64,000 nucleotides of DNA from Scleroderma bovista (taxonomy: Eukaryota > Basidiomycota > Agaricomycetes > Boletales > Sclerodermataceae). The notes beneath the pieces were generated by a model. The model saw only the letters and a program-made list of their open reading frames with translations. It made no database searches and was not told the DNA's origin. Shown here piece after piece: positions 24,853 through 35,355 of this stretch. Location: contig JAYMGJ010000388.1 of NCBI GenBank assembly GCA_037178675.1, positions 1 to 64,000 of the forward strand. Reading direction: 5' to 3'. Position 1 is the first letter of the stretch, and the number at the start of each line of letters is the position of its first letter. A program made the translations under genes and the position numbers.

Positions 24853-25383
24853 TTACGCTCTTTGAATGACACGAATGTTGTTCTGTTGCTTGAACGTTTC
24901 AAATTCTTGCTCCTTTGCTTTGATCTGGTCTGTGAGCGTGGACACGACTTTTGCAATCTGCGATATTTTAAGGGAGTAGATGACGGTGGAGAATACTCCA
25001 ACTTACACCGTCCCTGTTCGTTCGTAGTGCCGGAACGACCTCCTTGACGGTCCGTTCAACCAGAACGCCACCTATCAGGCGGAAGCATTTACGACCTGGT
25101 TCCTTCTCCAATGCTTCATCGAGTGTGGCGAGAACCAACCTAACCTTGCATTGAAACTTTTCGCACTGAAAACGTAAGGATGAACTGACGTATGTTCTTC
25201 CGCCTCTTGTTCTAGCTCGCCAATCTTTCCTGCAAGAGTTTGCAAATCACTCTGGAGGCGAGAGTAAGTCTGTTGTATTTCTGTCTAAAAGATCATCATG
25301 AGAAAATCGGAGAGATCGCAAGCGTTCAACCCACCCTGTTCTGAAAGCTGCGACGCTTTCGCTTTCCCCTTGGAGGTCGACAT
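24853..25383 (-). CDS. GIM4: Prefoldin subunit 2
   Basis: A beta-type prefoldin subunit; the hexameric prefoldin complex hands nascent actin and tubulin to the chaperonin CCT in the cytosol. None of its exons is long enough to stand out alone. The chain reads MSTSKGKAKASQLSEQ, intron, EIQQTYSRLQSDLQTLAGK with IGELEQEAEEH, intron, LVLATLDEALEKE with GRKCFRLIGGVLVERTVKEV, intron, then IAKVVSTLTDQIKAKEQE and the end FKQQNNIRVIQRA. GRKCFRxxGGVLVERTV is diagnostic for Pfd2. Two coiled-coil arms flank the hairpins as expected. The acceptor of the first intron must be the ACAG just before AAATAC for the frame to close. Confidence 0.92.
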
Positions 25384-25492
25384 GCAAAGCTTGGTGTCAT
25401 CAGATGAGTTGTGATTGGCTGGGATATTATGTGAAGATTTGTCAGCAAGTCTGCTCTTAGTCTCGAGTGGATACAGTGAACAGCAGTCCATC
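25384..25492. promoter_or_regulatory. Short bidirectional promoter, GIM4 / NDUFS8
   Basis: Only 109 bases separate the two divergent ATGs, so both 5' leaders and both promoters must share this stretch. I see no TATA box; a CCAAT-type ATTGG lies near 25413 in plus orientation. Confidence 0.6.
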
Positions 25493-26485
25493 ATGTCTTT
25501 CGTCCGCCAGGTAGGCGTCGTCGGACTTACTGGTCGACTGCTGAGCGCGCAGCGCCAGACGACCCTTCGTTCTTTACACCGCAACATTTTCTCTGCGCGT
25601 TACTTACATGCCGAACCATTGGAGCGGCCAGGCCGTTTAGAAGGACCTCAAAGTATCAAGTCTCCCCCGTTGGGAACAGGGACGCTGACTGCCAGGGATG
25701 AGCCCGACAAAGATATGGATCCCTACAAGAACGGGCCGAGTGCTATCGACAAGGCGGTCCATCTGTTTTTCTTTACCGAAATTATCCGAGGTATTTGGCT
25801 ATTGCACCACTTAGATGTATGTCTGACATCCCATCCAGGCATGTGGATCGTCTTGGAAAACTTCTTTAGGCAACCATATACCATCATGTATCCATACGAA
25901 AAGGGTCCCCTGTCCCCCCGTTTCCGTGGAGAGCACGCCCTGCGGCGGTACCCAAGTGGCGAGGAGCGGTGCATAGGTGCGTTCTTCCATACCATCGAAA
26001 CATTCTTCTCATCCACGCTATTCCCAGCTTGTAAACTTTGTGAAGCCATTTGCCCAGCACAAGCTATCACTATCGAGAGTGAAGCGCGTCTTGATGGGTC
26101 AAGAAGAACAACGAAATACGGTATGTGACCATCAACGCCATGGAACTCCACAGTCGCGGACTGTCGTTGCGTGCTATAGATATCGACATGACGAAATGCA
26201 TCTACTGTGGTTTCTGTCAGGAAGCTTGTCCGGTGGATGCTATCGTTGAGAGTAAGGCCCTTCCTACACTCTCCCAGATACGAAGCAGGCTAACCTTATT
26301 TATAGCTCAGAACCAGGAGTTCTCTACGGAAACACGGGAAGAACTCCTATACAACAAGGAAAAGCTTCTTGCCAATGGTGATAGAGCCGAGGCTGAGATC
26401 GCAGCCAACTTGCATGGTGAATGTCCAACGGATTTCCTTGTAAAGCTCCACTGACGCCACCACAGCTGACCATGTATACCGATGA
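25493..26485 (+). CDS. NADH:ubiquinone oxidoreductase 23 kDa iron-sulfur subunit (NDUFS8)
   Basis: Matrix-arm subunit of complex I that carries the two 4Fe-4S clusters N6a and N6b. The first exon encodes an Arg/Ser-rich presequence, then [19 protein letters not shown]. After splicing the chain is [62 protein letters not shown] with [13 protein letters not shown], and the end [14 protein letters not shown]. Both CxxCxxCxxxCP cluster motifs are complete; the first is completed across an intron. Six exons; every junction is split after the first base of a codon. The last six codons lie in their own exon (26466-26485). Confidence 0.95.
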
Positions 26486-28634
26486 GGGTGCTAGAAAGAG
26501 GGTTCTAAGATTACCCTTTCGTCGTGTATATATGATATCGCCGTGGTATTGCAAATGCACGATAGAATTTATCCTTTCCTGTGGTGAAACGCGTCCTCAG
26601 TGCCAGGAGTATGGTGTGTAACCACGGCCGTCCTGTTGGGTCTGATGATCCCCTTTCCGCTCAGAAACCCTCGTATGTTTGAGTGCGTGAGCTGACTTTG
26701 CACAATTCCTTTCCTTTCGAGCTAGAGGGATTTTGTCGCATTTAGCAAGCTGTTTGACTGGTCTGTTGGCCAACACGGGGGCCACCGCGACTTCTCGTCG
26801 TGTGATGGATGCTGCGAGTGCTCTGGGTGAATCGCACTTGGACGGCGATCATGGCCGCACCGGTTTCTCCTATACCAAGGTAGGCATCTTGCACCTAGGG
26901 CCCCCAAACGTGAATGTGGCTTTCCTTTCCAGATTGCTGGCGGCCGACGACCTCGAGCGACAGCGTGACTGACTGGGAGGGCCAAAGCGTTCGGCTTCCT
27001 AGATACGAAGAGCGTTCGGTAAGCGAGTTTCTAGGTTGTATACAGCACCAAGCGAATTTCTACCAGAAAGGAGAACAATCGTTATCGCCAGCTGCGCACA
27101 GGTAGCTCCATCCGGCTCGCCTTCCCCCAACTCGAGGCAACCGCATGCCTCCACTTACTCGTCTCGTATTCCCTGTTGCCTGCGATGATTTAAAAGCTCG
27201 TCAGGGGCTCGGCCGCCTGATGATGGATCGCAGCAGCTCCAGTTTCCATTGCCCAAGGGCAGTTCCGCACCGACATTGCTACCCCTACGACGCCAACTTC
27301 TGACGCCCTTCGCCAATCCCCATCCCGTGTTAAATCTGACACACTAGACAGGAAACCTATGCGTCCTTAGAATGGAAACCACCATGCGGAACTGTTCCAA
27401 AGACGCGCTGGCGTTGCACATGCTTCCACCAACGTCGATCAACGTTTGGAATTGCAGGAATGGTGGCGGAATACTTCGCTCCTGTTCGATTCACTGACGG
27501 TTAGTTCCGCCCTGTTGAACTTTATCACATTCAGTGCTCGTCTGGGACATTTTTAGCTCACATGTTCTCGGAAGCCACCCAGCGTCATATACAATCCCCC
27601 GATTCTCGGATCCCGGTACGCGTTCTTGTGTTTAGCCGCCATGGATTTACTCAGGCGACTCACGCCACAACCGACCGTCCTTTTTGCTGAGGCCACCTCC
27701 TGAGCGGCACCGACGGGCTGTGCGCTAGGCCCAAGTTTTGTCAAACCATATTTTGTCAAGTTACGCGCCACAGATCTGGTGGGATCGAGTCGGCGCTAGC
27801 TACATGCCGACAGATGGGCCAGCAGTGACGCGAAAGGGGAAACGGAGCCTGTTAATCCCTCAGTGGATGTAGGGCACGGGTCATTGTGATAGAGTGCATA
27901 GAGCTCGATCGAGGCGATGTCACTGTCAGCGGCATCCTATACTGCGCTAGGCTCTTTTCACCGCCTTGTCTGCTTAGGCACGCCAAGTCTGTTAATTTGC
28001 GTTTGGATCAGGCCAGGCATCCTGCAACAAATTCATGTCGGATGTAAAAGGCAGCGACGGGTGTATCGGCCAGGTACGACACATCAGAAAAGTTGTGCGT
28101 GCTCGTTAAGCACACCGTCGGACGTGCGCAAACCGGGCTGGTGCGCGGACCGAATGGCGGGGGAACCCCATGACCATATGAACTTGGTCGGGAGGGGCTG
28201 CGGGATGCGGCGCAGAGAGTGACTGGTGATTGGTTGCCCTTCTCTTCCCATTCCTTTGAATCTCGCAGTCGACTCAGACCGAACGTCTTCGACCGCTGCG
28301 TCGGCCAAGCTGGCCCAGTATGTGCGATAGTGCGGCACTAAAATAAAACACCGGAAATGGGCAGTGCATGATGGATCTACACTTCATGTCAACCGTTCTA
28401 TCTACAACCATGCTTATGGACCCAAGTATACGAACGTGCAAGAAACAAAAAGAAAGGTCCAGCCAGCCTGAATACGTAACAGGGGGAATACATTGAACGC
28501 ATACATAGGCCGCAAGTATGAGACGGGGGACAGAAATATTTATGACCCAAGAAAAGAGATCTAAAATGGGAACTTTGCGGGGACCCGTCGGCGGGGTAAC
28601 CGGCGATCCTGATTTTTCCGTGAGATCGGTTCGC
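26486..28634. other. Convergent gap of about 2.1 kb without a recognisable gene
   Basis: Between the stop of NDUFS8 (plus) and the stop of the INO80F-domain gene (minus). Frames of 60-100 codons occur on both strands (26733-26972 plus, 27553-27771 minus, 28084-28338 minus), none with a motif or splice partner I can defend. I looked for tRNA B-box, 5S and snRNA sequences without success. It is by far the longest gene-free convergent interval in the window. Confidence 0.45.
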
Positions 28635-30500
28635 CTAATCGGACTGCTCCTCCTGTTCGTCACGTCCGCTATAGGCTTGGGCGCTGTCCTGGTGGAGCCT
28701 CTTCGACCCTCTGTCGAGTGGGGCTGAATTGTATCTTGAAGAAGGCCCTTCGCCACCTCCTGAGCTGTTGTTACCAGAGGGAACATCGTCATCCCCGTCC
28801 AGCTCCATGTCGTTACGAGATCGCTTTCTCGACGTGTCTGTTCCTGGACGATATGCTCGTTGCGGATGCGGCTGGTGCTGTTCTGATGGCAGATACGAGC
28901 TGTTGATCCGGTCATGGTCTCGGGCTGACCTTCCCTCTTCGTCCTCGTTGGGCGTCTGGTGGTGGTGATTTATAGCACGGAGTGCATAGGGTCTCGGTCG
29001 TTCCCGCTCGTGATACTGCGGATGATCACGGAGGTCCACACGTGACTGTCCCTCCCCGGCCCCGCCACTGCCGTTTCCGGTCACTGAGCCAGAACCAGAG
29101 CCTGGCGTGTCGGACCGCGATGTGCGTGCATACATGCCTGGTCCGATCGGTTCGCGCGACGCAGCATAGTGCTGCTCCTCGCGCAGCTGTCTGTAGGACG
29201 AGGACAGTGGTAGCGGCTCTTGGTACTCTGGTCTCGCGCGCAGGTGCGACTGCGGAGGCGAGGACGCGCGCGGAGGGTATTCCCGCATGGACCCCTCGCG
29301 GTCGTAGTCGTGACGCGACCAGGCACGTTCTCGCTCCCTGTCGATCTCACGTTCATTCTCGTATTCGAAATGACTGATGTTGGCACCAGGCCCCATGCGT
29401 TGGTGGTGATGGAGACGTGTGGACGACGATCCGCGGGCACTCGTGGGTGACAACATGGAAGACGAATGGGACATCGGCTGGCGACCGTGGAGATGGGGGT
29501 CATGGTTTCCACGGTCATGGCTCTCGTGTCGCCTGTGTCGCTCGTGGCTCAAAGGGGGACTGTGAGGACCCTGTTGCGCAGGAGACATGTATTCAGGAGG
29601 ATATTGGTGGGGATGGGACACACCCCCCGGATGATAACCATGTGGAAGCCCCTGAGACGGAAGTGTACCGCGTAACCGAGACGATGACTGTGAGCGAGAA
29701 CGGGAATCGGGACCGACACCATGTGGAAGGAGATGAGGACTGTGGGCCTGCGAATGCACTGGGTGACCCTGGTGCTCGAGATGTTGGACAGGCGTGAGCT
29801 GTGAGAGGGGTGGGAGCTGACGGAGATCCTGCCCAGAGGAGGAACTACGCCGTGACATGCGCACCGCCGACATGGAGTGCGACGGCGGCACACCTGGCCC
29901 TATTGGGCCATCTGATACTGGGACCTGGCGGCCGTCGTGGCCAGGGACGACGCGGATGTTTGCAGGAGAGTGGATGTAGTCTGGAGCGTTGTCGTTGACG
30001 TCGATGCCACGCGAGTGATCGGGATGATACATGGGGGCTACTGGTTGGGAATGTTGAGGAGGGATGCCTGGACCGGGATGCATGGGGGGCAATGCAGGGT
30101 GACTGTGTAGGTCAGGGGAAGGGGGCACGGCAGAGAGACGCTCGTAGAGGACGCTAGGCAGGCACGTCAGAGGGGAAGAGGATCGAACCAAGAGTGTGCA
30201 TACGCGCGTTCTAATTTCATCCGCTGGATGGATTTTTTGGCCATAAGCACCTTGAACTTGAGCTTGTCATTGTCCTGAGGGACGGAATGCAGTGAGAGGG
30301 GGGTTCGCACAGGATATGTCTTTGCTCACCAGTTCGATTTCTTTTACTTTTCGCTTCAACTCTTTGTACTTTGCGTGATATTTCTCGTCCTCTACGCCTG
30401 CGGCGATGCCGCTTGTATACGCCTTGCTTTTTTGCCTTGCAGAGGGCGTGGACGGGGGGAACATTGGGTTTGAGGGGCCGGGGGAGTGGATGGAGGACAT
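28635..30500 (-). CDS. INO80F/Iec3-domain chromatin protein with long disordered tail
   Basis: The first 100 residues form a basic coiled coil after splicing: KYHAKYKELKRKVKEIEL, then DNDKLKFKVLMAKKSIQRMK, then LERAVLYERLSA. This arrangement matches the INO80 complex subunit F / Iec3 domain of fungal proteins. About 500 residues rich in Ser, Pro, His, Arg and Gly follow, with RE repeats (YENEREIDRERERAW), a basic nuclear-signal candidate (DTSRKRSRND) and an acidic end (GRDEQEEQSD). Three exons: the introns end just before 30277 and just before 30152. The ATG is at 30500. A role in the INO80 chromatin remodeller is inferred from the domain only; a role in transcription outside INO80 is possible. 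Confidence 0.78.
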
Positions 30501-30922
30501 CGAGGCGGTGCTTTGTCCGGGAGACGCTGAGTTGGTGGTGTTGGCAAGCTGGGTGCTATTTATGACTCATCGAACGGGTTTAGGCGTTGAGTCGAGTGGA
30601 CAGAAAACCCTCAAGTCAGACGATGTATCAGCGGCTGCTCTCTTGGCCGGGCAGTCACGACTACGCCATGTATGTATATGACGTTCAGTCCGAACTAGCA
30701 ACTTGAATGATTGCCACAATGGCTTGACACACCATCAAGAGGGCTCCCCTGCAACGTCGAGAGTGGACGAGCACATTTGGCGTCACGTGGCTTTAGGGCT
30801 GGTTTGGACGAGACGGCGGTTTCATCCTCACCACTGCGCCACAGACACCAGTAAGTGACCGTATTGTATTTAGCACGGCACACCGCTGATGCCGTCGCAA
30901 GTGTCTCTACAGTACCGACAGT
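30501..30922. other. Divergent region between INO80F-like and NDUFA13 genes
   Basis: About 420 bases that should contain two promoters. An open minus-strand frame (30695-31330) runs from here through the NDUFA13 gene but is antisense shadow. No other feature seen. Confidence 0.45.
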
Positions 30923-31595
30923 ATGTACATGACCGCGCTGGGTGTGGCCATGGTTGACCAAAAGCACAGGGATATGCCTCCACCGGGGGGCTTTGAGGCC
31001 GTCAAATACAAACGGAACCTTCCCTTTCGTGGACCGAGCGGTTTGGTCATCCTTGGGGCCATAACAGGCTTGTGCGCGTATGGGTTCTATCGTGTTGGCA
31101 AGGGAAACTTGGAGCAGAGGTAAGTTTGTTCTTTGTGGGCCAAAGACAGGGCGACGTTGGACATAGTTGGATGGGCCTGAGTGGGTCGTTACACGTGGCT
31201 TCGTGGGGATGCGCTCATCGAGAAACGTGGGGCCAAGGAAAGAGGATCCGGACAGCTGCCCATTTGCGGGCCGTTGTACCAGAAGGGGCCATGACCACGG
31301 ATTTGGGATTGGAGGGATGTTTTTATTCAACCCGTTACAGGGAACTGCAAAGGGAGAAGGTGTGGTCCCGCATCCACCTTGTGCCGCTGCTGCTGGCGGA
31401 AGGAGACCGGGATGCGCATCGCAGACAGCAGGCTGCGCTGGAGCGGGAGCGGGCGATCATGAAGGATGTGAAGGGGTGGGAGGTAAGTCCATGGGACGGG
31501 TGTCCGACACCGTCACTGACGACGGCTACTAGGCTGGTAAAAGTGTGTACAATGGGAGACAGTATGGTACGGTGGACTCGATAGTGCTTGTGTAG
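30923..31595 (+). CDS. Complex I subunit NDUFA13 (GRIM-19)
   Basis: Accessory subunit of complex I with one transmembrane helix. Exon 1 holds DMPPPGGFEAVKYKRNLPFR and the membrane segment GPSGLVILGAITGLCAYGFY; exon 2 (31341-31482) holds ELQREKVWSRIHLVPLLLAE, the coiled helix RRQQAALERERAIMKDVKGW; exon 3 (31533-31595) ends YGTVDSIVLV. The order and spacing match the family. In-frame ATGs lie at 30923, 30929 and 30950; the last (MVDQKHRDMPPPGG, 124 residues) fits family length best. Intron 1 (31120-31340) is 221 nt, four times the local norm. Confidence 0.92.
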
Positions 31596-31750
31596 TAGTA
31601 GACGGACCGGCAACGAGCGAGTGGCGGACCCGTGGCGCTGTCAGGTTCGCATCGCCGGAACCAAATTGCCGAGAATGGGAGTTTAGGGCAGACACGCGCA
31701 GACGGATTCAAGATCGAGAGACGAACCAGTCGAGTCAGCTTGGCGATTCG

Positions 31751-31799
31751 ACCAATCACGATGCGATGGATAGCTGCATGCCGAGCCCCTGTATTTAAA
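31751..31799 (+). promoter_or_regulatory. Core promoter elements of the HMG-box gene
   Basis: A CCAAT box (ACCAATCA, from 31751) and a TATA-like element (TATTTAAA, 31792-31799) precede the ATG at 31854 by about 100 and 55 bases. Spacing is normal for a fungal pol II promoter, and it supports the ATG at 31854 over the upstream in-frame one. Confidence 0.6.
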
Positions 31800-31853
31800 C
31801 GCCATGTCCGCATCCACATCTTATCCTGCTCCCCCCAACTTGTCGCCACTCCC

Positions 31854-33639
31854 ATGCCCGCCAAGGACACCCTCCTGCTCCCCCCCGACGCCGACCAGAT
31901 GATCTTCGGCCCCCTCGACATCGACGACCACGCCCTCCTCAGCCCCTCGTCCCTCCGGACCCCCTGGGACCACCCCCGCGACTTCGCCTACTCGCCCGTG
32001 TCCCCCATCATGTCCGACCAGACCACCTCCCCCCGTCGCGCATCCGATTTCGACATCCCCGACGCGTCACCAGGCAGCCCATTCTACGACCCCGCTCCAT
32101 TCGCGGCCTTTGACGACGTCCACTCCATCCTCGACGACAGCTATCTGTCCCAGTGGCTCCACGACTCCCAGCTCTACGACCCAGTCTCGTCGTCCCCCAT
32201 CCCAATCCGGGGCACCCAGTCCGACCTGCAATCAGCATTCATCCCCTACGGCCACCAGCCCTTGTCTCACAACCCATCCTTCTCCCCCTCTGACCTCGCC
32301 GCCCTCCCGCGTTCCCTGTCCCCGACAGAGGCTTCTGATGGTGGCTATCTCAGCTCGCCCGGGCTCCGTCTCACGTCAATATCCCCCGCCGATGCTTCCT
32401 TGAGACCGCCCTCGTGGGCATCCCAGCTCTGGGACCCATCTCAGTACCCTCCCACATCCCCCTCCCGTCTCTCGGTCACTCATTCTCCCCTCTCCGAGAA
32501 CCCATACACAGCCAAGAGGCAACGTTTCCAACCGAGAAGGGAACCTTCTTCGGGTCTTGTCTTCCAATCATCCAGCGCCCCATCTCCTCTCCAATCAAAT
32601 GTTCCATCCATGGCTCGTAGCTACAGCCGTCGTTCCGAGTCAGTCTCCGTCAGCGACGACCGCGATGCAACCATCCGGCGGAAAAAGAGATCGCCTCCGT
32701 TACAGGAAGAACCACCCAAGGACACAAAGTCTGTGGATACTGGTACGTCCCATCCTGTCTATAGGTTCTGTCGTCATCCTGATTCGGATCGGTTATCTCC
32801 GATGTAGCTCCCCTCAAATCCTTATTGAAACAGCCCAAATTAGCTCCATCAGCGTGGCAACTTTACTTCACAGATTGGATTCAACGCCACCAAGCAACAA
32901 GTACCCGCAAGTTAAATGTTGCCCAAGCCGCAAAGGAAGCCGGTCAAGAGTATGCCAACCTCACGCCAGAACAGAAAGAAGTATGTCATCCTCGCTCTTT
33001 TGCCATTTGACACTCATTCCCGCCAGCCCTACAAGCAACGCTCCCTGGTTCTTAAGCAGGCACGAGAACGTGAAAACGAGGCTTATCTACGCTCCCTCTC
33101 CCCCGAGGACATCAAACGCGAGAATGCTTTCCGTACTGCCCAGCGCAAGGCGGGTCGGTCTCGGAAGAGCAATCTCAAAGATCCGAATGCACCAAAGAAA
33201 CCCCTCAGCGCCTACTTCATGTTCCTACAACACATTCGATCCGACCCGTTTTTGGTTAGAGAAATTTTTGGCGACGAACAGGAGACAACGAAACAGAGTG
33301 TTTTAGCAGCCGCAAAGTGGCGGTCCATGACAGATGACGAACGCAAGGTCAGTGCACGCTGACGTGCTGCGATAAGCCACTTTACTAATCCTTTTCCCCT
33401 TGTAGCCATTCTTAGCTCAGGCCGAGCAGGAGAAGCTCGAATACGAAGCTGCCCGCAGAATGTACGAGGAGGGCACCACTGGCCCTCCAAACAACATCAA
33501 CTTTAGCATTCTTCCTGGTTCGCCGTCGGACAGTCCGTTCCATATCCTACGCAATCTTAAATCCGAGCCGTTCAGCTCTGAGAGTGAAAGTGAAGGTCTG
33601 GCTGCTGACGATAGCAGGAACAAATATACCCGGTTTTGA
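31854..33639 (+). CDS. Tandem HMG-box DNA-binding protein
   Basis: Exons 31854-32742, 32808-32980, 33027-33347 and 33406-33639 join in phase to give 538 residues. The first 290 residues are Ser/Pro-rich, acidic at the start and disordered. Two HMG boxes follow: a divergent one (APSAWQLYFTDWIQRHQ, then LTPEQKEPYKQRS, split by an intron) and a canonical one (DPNAPKKPLSAYFMFLQHIR, then KWRSMTDDERKPFLAQAE). A linker rich in Arg and Lys lies between them. Non-sequence-specific or bending-type DNA binding is expected of such boxes. Nuclear location is likely because of the long tail and no mitochondrial presequence; the target is unknown. Confidence 0.88.
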
Positions 33640-33847
33640 TCCTTCTTCGAGTTCTTATCTTTCTTCACCATTTCATTGGTGGCATATTATGCGTTTCTCC
33701 CTTCTTTGGACTCTTTACGACACTGGACTTTTGTGGTCACGAATTTGAGATGATCCATGGTTGTATATCTAGATCATTATAGCTTACCCATTGTAGATAT
33801 ACCATCTCACTGTTAGCGCACTATAGTACACGGGGATGCTACTGTGA

Positions 33848-34630
33848 CTAATTCTGTAGGGGCAGATAAGCAACCATCTTCTGATGCGGGGCGCCGTCTT
33901 CGTTAAATTCATCGCCCTGTTTTGGTGTATGCTCCATTTGTATCAATCAAGCATTGATAACATACGGAAGTGAAAATCACCTCTGGCAGATAACCATACC
34001 TTGCATGTGATTAATGAGCGCGCGCCAAAACGAGAACCATGAACAGGAACATACTTGGAATAAAAAGGTTTGACAGGTATCTGTGAATGAGCGATGACTT
34101 TGGTCACCTCCAGGTGGTCATATGAGCGCTTCGTGTCTTCTTTCACCCACTTGTGGAGTGCAAGAACGAGATCCCGGCCGAAGCGATGTCGACGATATGA
34201 CTTGATCACTGCGAGACGGCCAAGCTTATAGTAGATATGATCTTGGCTTCCCCCTTGCCCAATCACCTTCATGGCACGGACAGTGCCGATTGGCAGCAAG
34301 GAAGGCAAGGACCGGAGCAGAAAATGAGTCGCTGTCGGATCATACCTGACCGAACCAGTCAGCCCAGCGCTTAGTTCCAAACAAAAGCGAGGGACAGATG
34401 TGGCGTGACGATGAGGGGGTGTTGTGGAGCGTCCACACAGGATGGATATAAACGCACTGGTCAACCTCGACGTCCACAGGGAAACCTTGTTCATGAACGA
34501 AAACGTCGATCCGCACTCTGAGGCACTGATCCAAGAGTGTCTGTCGGTCAGGGTGGCCGATGGCAGGAATGACTACGATTTCGTGGTCTGGATCGCAAGG
34601 TAAAAATGCAGCAGGGTCGTGATCAGGCAT
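33848..34630 (-). CDS. GNAT-family N-acetyltransferase
   Basis: Acetyl-CoA-dependent acetyltransferase. Exon 1 starts at the ATG at 34630 (MPDHDPAAFLP) and includes LRVRIDVFVHEQGFPVDVEV. After a 112-nt intron the chain continues YDPTATHFLLRS, IGTVRAMKV, then the acetyl-CoA loop LGRLAVIKSYRRHRFGRDLV (variant of Q/RxxGxG/A) and AHSQIPVKPFYSKYGYLPEG, and ends GAPHQKMVAYLPLQN. The last two exons (a short one coding for KYGYLPEG and the final one) are found only by splicing and extend the gene to a stop at 33848. The substrate (small amine or protein) cannot be inferred. Confidence 0.88.
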
Positions 34631-35355
34631 TTCGAGAGCCCAGAGGAGGGGAATGGCGTCTCGATGGGTGGGGGGGGGGACAGGGGATCGCCACCGGCCG
34701 ATGTGCCGCACGATTATCGCCAGGACCTTGCTGGCAACGATGGATTGGGCTGGACCCGACTTTTCACGGTTTCACGGTGCCAGCCGGCGTTCAGACAGTT
34801 CGACAGACGCGCAGTGCACTAGCTGCTACAAAACATGTCCCATCAGCGTAGATGACAGAGATGATGAGTGTGGCGCGTCACATGGTTATCGAAAGCCGGT
34901 TGTTTCGGGCGAGGACGAATGGGGGCTATCAGAGCTGGGAGTGTACTGCCTGCGTCATCGTAAATGGCACCTTCGAGCCCGTTGTCCGAGACCTAAATTG
35001 CGATCGCACCCAGGCTGATCCGAAGGTCCTATCGCAAACTAAACCTAACTTCACATCTTCATTCCAGAACGAACCAGCCTGTACCGGCACGTCATTGGCT
35101 GAAATGCAAGCAACGCTCATCGAGCCAGTACCATGGACAGCGACTTCAGTGTCCGAGTCTATTCGAATTACGCCCCGCCACAGGGGGCAAACAGCACCAA
35201 ATATGATGCCCACAGGGAAAAGTCTTGTCTAGAGCATACATACTTGAACCTGTCTGCAGGGCGCTTTAAGGTCTGTGCACAGGTGAACAGAGTTTGTCTC
35301 ATCAAGGCAACAGTGGCTAACGGTTAACAGTTTGAACCCAGGCCCAGCTGGGTCC
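34631..35355. other. Divergent region with an unexplained small ORF
   Basis: About 720 bases between the GNAT and PPR starts. A plus-strand frame (34852-35232, 126 codons, ECTACVIVNGTFEP inside) and an overlapping minus frame (34929-35213) are open, but neither has a family match or a convincing start. They could belong to one small gene; I cannot support it. Confidence 0.35.

Noticed and set aside
28910..29797. Several plus-strand frames across the INO80F-like gene
   Set aside because: They are shadows of the long minus-strand exon, whose composition (Ser, Pro, His, Arg repeats) and splicing to a conserved coiled coil identify the real strand.
30695..31330. 211-codon minus-strand frame over the NDUFA13 locus
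   Set aside because: It is antisense to exon 1 and the long intron of a clear family member, has no motif, and is open only because of codon bias on the other strand.
34852..35232. 126-codon plus-strand frame upstream of the PPR gene
   Set aside because: No family match, competing open frame on the minus strand, and it does not join in phase to the PPR start at 35356.
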